This document shows, in pieces, positions 44,706-52,744 of a stretch of DNA of 64,000 nucleotides (positions within the stretch are counted from its first letter, which is position 1; each line of letters opens with the position of its first letter). The notes beneath the pieces were generated by a model. It was not told the DNA's origin and did no database searches. It saw only the letters and a program-made list of their open reading frames with translations. This DNA is from Bombyx mori. Lineage: Eukaryota; Arthropoda; Insecta; Lepidoptera; Bombycidae. A program made the translations under genes and the position numbers. The stretch lies in assembly GCF_030269925.1 (NCBI RefSeq), contig NC_085116.1, forward strand, positions 12,152,001-12,216,000. The letters are read 5' to 3'.

Positions 44706-44785
44706 AGAGAGAGAGAGAGAGAGAGAGTGAGAGAGAGTATTCTTTATTGTACACCAAAAAACAAACAATGCGATACAGTGAAATA
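44706..44785 (-). repeat. (GA)n-linked repeat, probable LINE 3' tail, copy 2
   Basis: A GA repeat (44706-44738), then TATTCTTTATTGTACACCAA and AAAACAAACAATGCGATACA, the same junction as at 34880. Downstream is an ACAT/ATAC microsatellite (about 44800-44890), over which two spurious minus ORFs run. Confidence 0.6.
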
Positions 44786-44889
44786 TATATATTAATAGAT
44801 AATACATATACATACATACATACATATACATAAATATTATGCACATACACACATAAACATACATACATATATCCGTAAATATACATACA

Positions 44890-45580
44890 ATGAATACACA
44901 ATGTAATAACAATACTTATTGACATTTTAGTAGTAGTAGATTTGTTGATTTAAAGAATGTATCGCTTATAATAAAATATTTAATATGCGATGTATTCGAT
45001 TGAATTTTTACAGAAACAAAGAAAAAAGATTCCGCCCTTATGTTTATTAATTTATTGTAAAAAGCATCCTAGCGACGAGACCTTGAGAATCGCTATCGGT
45101 CAAATCTGCCCCACCCTATACCGGGGGTGAACATTCGTTTAACTGACCTAAGAAAGCGGGTTTCTTTGACGTAGCATCGCCTGCATCTATGTAAGTGAAT
45201 GCAACTAGAAATTCAATGTTTTATTTTCGCTATCGAGGTCGTTGCCCTTAGAACGACACATTGTTTTGATGGATTCAACTTAACAAGAGAAAATTGTGCG
45301 CTCGTTTATAAAAATGAGTTTCGTAGCTTAGAGAAACGTATGGATGTTAAATTGAGGATTTGTATGCAAATCTTCCTGTTCGCTCGGTCATGTTTTTACG
45401 TAGCTATTCTGCGAGATGTATCACGATCAACATCTTCTGAGAGCGATATTTTTATGACACGTTAGACGTATGTACGTTTCATACTTATTTATATTATTCG
45501 CGCCGTAAACATATTATACCAAAGCATTTACTTTCATTAATAAATTAAAGTAATCAGTGTGATTACTAAAGATATCACTA
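44890..45580. other. unassigned stretch
   Basis: No recognisable gene. The 88-codon plus frame 45199-45465 has no motif. A more balanced patch at about 45060-45190 is of unknown origin. Confidence 0.35.
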
Positions 45581-45794
45581 TCACTACAAAGTATAAAACA
45601 AAGTCGCTTTCTCTGTCCCTATATCCCTATGTATGCTTAAATCTTTAAAACTACGCAACGGATTTTGATGCGGTTTTTTTTAATAGATAGAGTGATTTAA
45701 GAGGAAGGTTTGTATGTATAATAAAATCCATTAAATAGTGTAGAAATTAATAATAAATTACAGTTTCCGAAGCGAAGCGAGGGCGGGTCGCTAG
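45581..45794 (+). mobile_element. Helitron-like element, TCACTACATAGT family (H6)
   Basis: Starts TCACTACAAAGTATAAAACA after A45580 and ends GGGCGGGTCGCTAG before T45795. Same length (214 bp) as the 19038 copy and very similar to it. Confidence 0.78.
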
Positions 45795-47196
45795 TTTATT
45801 ATTTATTATATTAATTCAACTGATGCAGCTCTTGGCCACCGCCACTGATGACTGATATTTAATACATTAAATTTCGTATTTTCTTTGATTTTCAAATAGA
45901 CGTAATTAATACAACACCTAACGTTTGATTGCGCGTGTCCACAAAAACTATAAAATATTTGACACATTAGTATAAATAAAATGATAATAATAAAGTCGAG
46001 ATTAAACCGTATAAAGTAGTTTTAAATACACGCACAGTGTTATATTAAATTTCAAATAATTTGGCACGATGCCTTTAGAAATAATAGGTTTGTAACAATG
46101 TACCAAAAGTCTAAATACAACGGAGCGAGACAGTAGACCTAACTTTAATTAATTATTTAATGTTAAACGAAAACCTGCGAAGGTTTTGGTTGGTAATTAA
46201 AGGAGGTAAATTTGTTGAGTACACTACATATATATACATTTAACACAAGAGTAAGTTTATGTGGGTTTGCAAACACGCTGTGGTTACTGTTCCGCGAAGG
46301 CCCTTAATTATGTGGAAATGTTTTGAGAAATTTGCTGCTCTGTTGTACTTTGCCGTTTAAATAATATGAAAATACCATCGCTGTTTCTGAAGGTTTTAAT
46401 ACGAAATTGAAATAAAGGCAGCGTAAAAATAAATAATATACGAAGTGATACATATGTGATATACTTAAATGATATGTTTCATTTTTAAGTTGAATAGTTT
46501 TCATATGGTACGGAAGTTCGCAAATACTACAGCTGTACATCCAGATGCGATTACTTTTATTTAAATTATTAAAATAACGTCATTTTTAAACACATTGAAA
46601 CGTAATTAATACATTTTTGGTCCTTACAAACAATGGTTACAAACTAGTACTAAAATAAAATATTGTTGCAAATTCTATTAATTTGTCAACTATACATTAA
46701 AATTATTAGTTTTCTATTATTTATTTTCATTATAAATTTATTTATACTTTTTATTAAAGTATAGAGCAATCTTTCAATAAACTCAATTATTAGTTAGGTT
46801 CTATTTCTTCGTAACAACAGTTAATGTATTTATTAGTTCGTTTTACTAGCAAAAAAAAATTAGAGATTGCAAATATGAGATTACAATTAGAGATTTCAAA
46901 AATGTCTCGTTCACAGAATTTTAAATCTAATGAATTAGAGATTATAAAAGCAATGGTTAAATTCTCTTTGTCAAAAATTCTTCTTGATGTTTTTTGTCGT
47001 CTTTTTAAAACTACATTGACACCTTTAGAATTGAAAAGCTTATGGGAATATAATCGGCGTAACCATTTCATCTGAAAATATTACTTTTTATACAAGTTTT
47101 TGTGTATCCATCTTATTACAAGTGCCCTGTGATTTTCCGTGTCGCAGTAAGCAAAATTTAGCCTTATTGGTTTGGGCAAAAAGACAGAAATTTGAA
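45795..47196. other. upstream region of the dynein light chain gene, unassigned
   Basis: AT-rich. It should contain the promoter and perhaps a 5' non-coding exon of the gene that follows, but I cannot place them. Opposed frames at 46790-47075 are low-complexity and unconvincing. Confidence 0.3.
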
Positions 47197-47373
47197 ATGG
47201 CCGACCCGGAGCTTAAGAAAAGTAAAGTATCGATGATGGCTATGAAGAGTCAGTCGCATACACGATCGCATGCAGCATTCGGTTCTAAATCAATGAGTAG
47301 AATGAAAATGAGGAAGGGATCTTTTGGTTTCGCCAGTGTGCCCGGAATCAGACCTGTGGAAAGAACTTCTCAG
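47197..47373 (+). CDS. coding exon 1 of the Tctex1-domain gene
   Basis: 59 codons ending PVERTSQ. The donor is TCTCAG|GTGATA. A pyrimidine-containing stretch ending GTCGCAG lies 50 bases upstream of the ATG and may be the acceptor of a non-coding leader intron. Confidence 0.7.
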
Positions 47374-49889
47374 GTGATAATTGTTAGGTATTTTTTACTT
47401 GTGGTAGGGCGCATTGTAAGTACGATCACGAGCAGGTACCAACATTTAGGATGACGTGGTTTAGGTTTGAAAGGTAAGACAGTCATTATGCAATACAATT
47501 AATTATAACTTCAACTTCATGCTTTGAGGTGGTGACGTTTACATTTCTATGGACTCTGGTAACCAAATAAAAGGGGGGCTATCTCATGAAGCTAGTAACT
47601 TCATTTTCAGTTTTAAATTCACATTGTAATTATTATACTGAGATTTAAGTCGGCTTATAAAAATTTACTACACTAAGAATCTTGTTGTTGCGAAGTTGTA
47701 AATATTACGTACTTAATTCTAAATTCAGGCGTTTGTTAGATTTTATTCAATTCAGTAGTGGTAGTGGCCTTACGGAAAATAACTAATGGTGGTAGGACCC
47801 TTGTGAGTCCGCGCGGGTAGGTGGCACCGCCCTGCCTATTTCTGCCGTGAAGCAGTAATGCGTTTCGGTTTAAAGGGCGGGGCAGCCGTTGCAACTTTAC
47901 TGAGACCTTGGAACTGATATCTCAAGGTGGGTGGCGCATTTACGTCATAGATGTCTATGGGCTCTAGTAACTACTTAACACTAGGTGGGCTGTGAGCTCG
48001 TCCACCCATCTAAGCAATAAAATAAGAAAAGCTATCTTCTTTCCAAGATTTTATTTAAATGTAGTCGTATTTTTGCGCGTTCTAAACATACCTTCCACAT
48101 ACATGTCCACGGCTCGAACGAAATATGCTTCTAACTCTTTTGTCCGTAGATCTTGTAGGTTGTATGATACTAAGTTCTCTAATGCTAACAACATCTTTTG
48201 TTTGTCGCTTGTAGCATATAGAAATGCTATTTTGGAATATTTATAAGGTGATTTAGTCCAATGAGTATTATTTAGTTTTATAGTGTACTAGCGACCCGCC
48301 CTCGCTTCGCTTCGGAAACTTAATTTATTATTGATTTCTCCACTATTTACTATACATATAAATCTTCCTCTTCAACCACTCTATCTATTAAAAAAAACCG
48401 CATCAAAATCCGTTGCGTAGTTTTAAAGATTTAAGCATACATAGGGATATAGGGACAGAGAAAGCGACTTTGTTTTATACTACGTAGTGAAGTTGATGTA
48501 CATAATAATTATGTGCGTATTGTGTTGCTTTTGTTTTTTTGGGTAAACTGCATTTTTACTTTGTCTTTTTTTTCTTCTTTTGTTCACTTTCTACTTTTAA
48601 GTAATTCTGATGGTGGAAACATGTTTGGTTATTGTTTTAACTAAATTTTTTTAATATTATATGTTTGTATTGTACTGTTGGTTTCCTAAATACATAAATA
48701 AATAAACATTTTAATGAATGTGATATTGTAAGTTTTATCGCTAATCAGTAATATAATTTGATAAATCATTTACCGGCTTGTTACAGCTGGCCATAGAGTT
48801 TAAGCGTCCACCGTTACTATTCCTGAACACGTACCAATTAGATCCGCACCCGGATGGTATATTTAATGTTCCAAAAGTTAGAAAAATTACAGAAGAAACA
48901 TTAAATGAAAACTTCACTGGTCATCGCTACAATATGCAGGTATATTTGCACGACAAAATAGTAACGTGAGCTCTCTGATTAATGGAATTCGGTGCAAATA
49001 AGTTTAAAGACGTGGCCTAAAATATAAGATGTCCCGGTGCCCTTGTGTAAGGCGATTCGTATACGTCCGTGGACAGATCCTATCTTCGGGTAATCATTTT
49101 TAACCAAATACATACGCTACATGACGTGTTCACGAATGATTTCCATGCTCTTTCAAAATCGAACTCATGCAATGTATGCAAATGTCTAGTTAGTGGTAGC
49201 AGCCTTTTTGTAAGAAAAACCGCACGACCGTGCTGCCACGTAGCAAACCACGTAGGGTTTGATGTGGGGAACAAACTTTGTATATAACTAAGTCTTACGT
49301 TGGACCTCAAGGTAATTAATAATTAACACCCATTAATTAACACCAGACGGTCTGTGAGCTCGCAAGAGCTGGGCTAAAGCGATATAAAAGAAAACAAAAA
49401 ATCTAGTGGTATTTATGTCCTTTTTTGAATAGGCTATTTTTAACGGCTACCTATTTAATCAAGGTGAGAAAAATAAAGATATGTTGGTATAAGAAATTTT
49501 TATTTTTATTTTAAGCCACGTTTAGCATTCAACAAAACGTATAAATTAGATTTTTATTATAATATCACTGCGTTTAGTTTTATTATAAGATAGTTTTCAA
49601 ATAATTTTGAAATGTCTTTGAAAGTGTGCGGAATATTTTTTTCTTGTCCTAGGAATCACCAGCGGTCGCATTGAAAATAGCAGGTGAAGTAATGCGTAAA
49701 GTCAAAGCTTTGCAATTTAATCGATACAGAATATGTACTGTCGTCACTATTGGACAAAAGCGAGCTCAAAGCTACAATAACGCAGTGTCGTTCCTGTGGG
49801 ACCACGAAAGGGATAATTACTTCGATGCTCAGAGAGAAGAGAGTACTGCGTTCATACAAGTTACCACGTTCGGGGTTTATCTTGATTAG
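47197..49889 (+). CDS. Tctex1-domain dynein light chain (DYNLT5/TCTEX1D1-like), three coding exons
   Basis: Joined exons 47197-47373, 48787-48939 and 49653-49889 give about 188 residues, all junctions in phase 0. The first 59 residues are basic and Lys/Ser/Met-rich (MADPELKKSKVSMMAMKSQS) and probably disordered. The Tctex1 fold starts in exon 2 (FNVPKVRKITEETLNENFTG) and fills exon 3: AGEVMRKVKALQFNRYRICT, the strand VVTIGQKRAQ, SFLWDHERDNYFD and the family end FIQVTTFGVYLD. Tctex-type light chains dimerise and join dynein intermediate chain to cargo. N-terminally extended members of this size are often ciliary or sperm proteins in animals. The start ATG has a good context (GAAATGG), and the frame stays open upstream to an AG at 47146-47147, so an upstream coding exon is possible. 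No defects are seen. Confidence 0.85.
47395..47600 (+). mobile_element. degenerate Bm1 SINE in intron 1
   Basis: ACTTGTGGTAGGGCGCATTG, GGTTTAGGTTTGAAAGGTAA and TTTCTATGGACTCTGGTAAC follow Bm1 order. It starts only about 20 bases after the splice donor. Confidence 0.55.
47782..48024 (+). mobile_element. Bm1 SINE body in intron 1
   Basis: Near-consensus body from AATGGTGGTAGGACCCTTGT to CTAAGCAATAAAATAAG, in the sense direction of the host gene. Confidence 0.87.
48288..48490 (-). mobile_element. Helitron-like element, TCACTACATAGT family (H8), in intron 1
   Basis: The reverse complement ends GGGCGGGTCGCTAG before T and starts TCACTACGTAGTATAAAACA. Antisense to the host gene. About 300 bases before the exon 2 acceptor. 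Confidence 0.72.
48787..48939 (+). CDS. coding exon 2 of the Tctex1-domain gene
   Basis: 51 codons, LAIEFKRPPLLFLNTYQLDP and onward to GHRYNMQ. The acceptor is GGCTTGTTACAG| and the donor ATGCAG|GTATAT. The exon links the basic N-terminus to the first helix of the Tctex1 fold. Confidence 0.8.
48940..49652 (+). other. intron 2 of the Tctex1-domain gene
   Basis: 713 bases with GT...AG ends. A faint Bm1-like 3' piece lies at 49310-49392 (TTAACACCAGACGGTCTGTG). ORFs inside it are not supported. Confidence 0.6.
49653..49889 (+). CDS. coding exon 3 of the Tctex1-domain gene
   Basis: 78 codons plus TAG, starting ESPAVALKIAGEVMRK after the acceptor TTCTTGTCCTAG|. It holds most of the conserved Tctex1 core and its C-terminus. 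The overlapping minus frame at 49656-49895 is a shadow. Confidence 0.82.
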   Translation, partial: ESPAVALKIAGEVMRKVKALQFNRYRICTVVTIGQKRAQSYNNAVSFLWDHERDNYFDAQREESTAFIQVTTFGVYLD

Positions 49890-49940
49890 TTCCATAATAG
49901 TTTGCTATGTAGTATTTTTAGTATATTATTAATCTATTAA

Positions 49941-50240
49941 TCTATATATATAAAAATGAATTGCTGTTCGTTAGTCTCGCTAAACTCGAGAACGGCTGAA
50001 CCGATTCGACTAATTTTGGTCTTGAATTATTTGTCGAAGTCCAGAGAAGGTTTAAAAGGTAGCTAAATATGAAAAGGCTCGGAATTAAATAAAAATGGCA
50101 ATTTTTTTCTTTTGATGTGTCCTCCGTCGGACGATTTCCTTTTGTTTGTTTTATGTTTATTTTATACAAAAGCTTAGGTCTTTTATTTACCGATTGAGGC
50201 GCTAAAAAGTCTGCCGGATAGTACGAAATAAATAAATTAT
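49941..50240 (+). mobile_element. Helitron-like element, 5' part (H10)
   Basis: Starts TCTATATATATAAAAATGAA after A49940 and carries the familiar lepidopteran Helitron phrase AACTCGAGAACGGCTGAACC and ATTATTTGTCGAAGTCCAGA. I see no CTRR end, so the 3' limit is uncertain. The 145-codon minus frame (49942-50379) across it is not credible. It contains ATTAAATAAA (50084-50093), the first poly(A)-type signal after the Tctex1 gene stop. Confidence 0.65.
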
Positions 50241-52189
50241 TCCAGGGGCTATTATTATTGCTATCGAGTCGTTTTCGTTGTAGATAAACGTTTGGTGTTT
50301 GTCTTACTTGTTTTTGCACTTGTAACGCAGCTCTATATGTTAGCAAACAAATAAAATTGATGTATTTTTCTAATATCAATATAATAACTATTAGATGCTT
50401 ATGAAAATATGTACGGCTCTTTTATTTTGTCTGTGTGTCAGTTTATTCCCGATAATCGCCAAAACGATTTTGACCCAAGTTTCATTGATCGAAAGCTTGT
50501 GGTAGAAAAAGTAGCTTAGGCTAAGTTTGTCTTAGAAAAAAAATTAGGTCTCTTCAAAACAAAAAATAATGTTATTAAAGTTATGAAATTGTGAACAAAA
50601 TCGGTTTTATCCATCATTCTGGATTACTGTCCTTGTTGTTGAAAATTTCACATTTTTCATTATTCTCATTTGAACAAAAATAGCCGTCGGCAGTTGTCTT
50701 AAAAAAATGTCTTATTATAAATGTGTTTAAATTTTTTTAGAAGGTTTTAGGCATAGCATCCTTCATTTGTATAATAAATAAGGTTAAAGTCAGAAAGACA
50801 AGACATTTTTCCTGCTAATCTCATTTATTGATAATATTATAATATGTCTCGTGTAATAAAATTTGATTAAACGTTAAAAATCAAGAGCGTTAAAAATCAG
50901 GAACGAACATGGTTATAATTGAATAGTCACAGACGAAGACTAGGACTCAACAAAAATAAAGAGCCGTTCCATCAGTGCGCAAATAACGTGTGTTGAAAGC
51001 TATGGAAGAAGAGAAGAAAGAGTGCAAGTGAAAGTAACTGACTTTGATACTAAAAGTTAATATCGATAAAATTAAGTATTTTTTAATGTTAGTCAACAGT
51101 TATGGTGTTGATTAACGTCCAATGATACAAAAGTATCTAAGTAGATAGGCAAGTGCCTAGAATCGAGAAATATAAATGTGAGCTATCCACGTTAATGTAG
51201 GTTGCTTGCAGCAGCGAAGGCAATTGCTTGACCTAAAATGATACGAAATCTTATGACAGTAAAGTGACTTTTGATTTGATTCGAATTTAAATTTTACTAG
51301 ACGCCAAATGTTGACTATTACTATAAAAAAAATATGCTTATATCTGTCCAATTTGCGGATTGCACCTGTGTACCTGGGGACTATCCATTGTGTAAATAAT
51401 CCTACTAATAGTAATGCGAATATTTGTGAGAATAGAGAGATGTCACTTACTTTTTTATAAAAAACCCAATACATTTTGATGAAATTTCACTTCGCTATAC
51501 ATTAGTATAAGGCTTAACAATTATAATACAATGTGATTAAAGTATAATCAAGCGCGGATAGTTTAGTTTTTATAGTGTAGTCTAGTCTAGTCTAGTCTTT
51601 GGCTTAGAATAGTCACAGCGAAGCTTGGTCTGGTTTCACTCATTAAAAAATAATATTTTAAATTCAAAAAGCACACGTTTATTTTAAGAAGCTCTAGTCA
51701 ACCTTATTTAAACAATGTTAGAGGGAACGGATAATAATAACTATTAAACTACGTATTGTTTGCATTTAATTTAGGCGCTTTTTAGATACGATCACACATT
51801 GTACATATATATCGACTTCGTCACGAACGATAAAAAAATGAAAGCCTTGCAATACGTGTCTTCGCATACCGACTTTGTAATGTAAACATGAACCGCGGCT
51901 GCACGACTAATTCATGATTCTAACACATTCTAATTAACATAATTTTTTTGTTAACGTTAAATACAGATTTATAAATGCAAATTATTTTGGGGTCAAAATT
52001 AGGCAAGCAGTCAAAAAACATTATTGTGTTGGTATAAAAGTTATTCTATCTATGGTAAAGGTCAACTGTACGGTACTTGATCAAGATAGAAATTAGACCG
52101 AGGTTTAAGACAATATAAGGTATATTATTACGAGTAGACCATGGAGCATGATCGACTTAGGGATCGTGACACCTGGAGATACTTGAAAT
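50241..52189. other. mostly unassigned
   Basis: AT-rich. At about 51403-51520, ATCCTACTAATAGTAATGCG followed by AATATTTGTGAGAATAGAGA looks like the start of a degraded lepidopteran Helitron/MITE family. TCTAG is repeated at 51570-51597. No gene. Minus frame 51157-51474 has no motif. Confidence 0.35.
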
Positions 52190-52288
52190 TAATATCGGAA
52201 AACTATTATTATTGCTTCTTATACCTGATATCAACTTTTTATCGGATCTCATAGACATTTCAACGCAGATACGTATTTTAAGATATGA
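52190..52288 (-). mobile_element. degenerate Bm1 fragment
   Basis: CGGATCTCATAGACATTTCA, ACGCAGATACG and TTTTAAGATATGAG match inverted Bm1 with drift. The full-length Bm1 begins right at its end, so the younger SINE may have inserted into this older one. Confidence 0.45.
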
Positions 52289-52501
52289 GTCGTCGTGGCC
52301 TAAGGGATAAGACGTCCGTTGCATTCGTATCGCGCGATGCACCGGTGTTCGAATCCCGCAGGCGGGTACCAATTTTCCTAATGAAATACGTACTTAACAA
52401 ATGTTCACGATTGACTTCCACGGTGAAGGAATAACATCGTGTAATAAAAATGAAACCCGCAAAATTATAATTTGCGTAATTACTGGTGGTAGGACCTCTT
52501 G
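52289..52501 (+). mobile_element. full-length Bm1 SINE, 5' part with Pol III promoter
   Basis: The tRNA-like head reads GTCGTCGTGGCCTAAGGGAT with A box TGGCCTAAGGG (52296-52306) and B box GTTCGAATCC (52347-52356). The linker TTGACTTCCACGGTGAAGGA and the start of the body ACTGGTGGTAGGACCTCTTG follow. The element is then cut by the jockey-clade LINE and resumes at 57624. Reassembled it is about 447 bp, the length expected for Bm1. Confidence 0.88.
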
Positions 52502-52698
52502 TTTTTTTTTTTTTTTGTGATTGAAAGTTTACTGGTGGTCCGAAGGCCTTTCCAGTTTCACCAGGACAGGTGGGCGAGCAAAGGCTCAGCCAAGAGGGGC
52601 GGGATTTGCTAACAACTGCCCGAGCGCCTCCGAAGGAGACCTAACAACTCAAGAGCAATTGTTTCGCGAATGAATCTACTACCGGATCGGAATCGCGA

Positions 52699-52732
52699 CC
52701 CGCTGAGAAGATCCGGCGAGAAACTCAGCGGG
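52699..52732 (-). other. conserved 3' hairpin of the LINE RNA
   Basis: Nine-base stem CCCGCTGAG / CTCAGCGGG with a 16-base loop identical to that of the old LINE tails (sense TTTCTCGCCGGATCTT). In those tails the fourth pair is A-T; here it is G-C, a compensated change. It lies 13 bases past the ORF2 stop, within the 3' UTR. Confidence 0.7.
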
Positions 52733-52744
52733 CTGATGCATGGG

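Noticed and set aside
44673..44925. Two 73-79 codon frames rich in Tyr, Val, Met and Ser-Leu
   Set aside because: They are translations of GA and ACAT microsatellites.
46790..47075. Opposed 83- and 93-codon frames just upstream of the Tctex1 gene
   Set aside because: They mirror each other over a low-complexity ATTAGAGATT-rich stretch and do not join the gene in frame through a good splice site.
49942..50379. 145-codon minus-strand frame
   Set aside because: It runs antisense through Helitron sequence, has no motif and is low in complexity.
52289..52380. tRNA-like sequence with perfect B box
   Set aside because: It is continuous with the Bm1 SINE linker and body, so it is the SINE promoter and not a separate tRNA gene.
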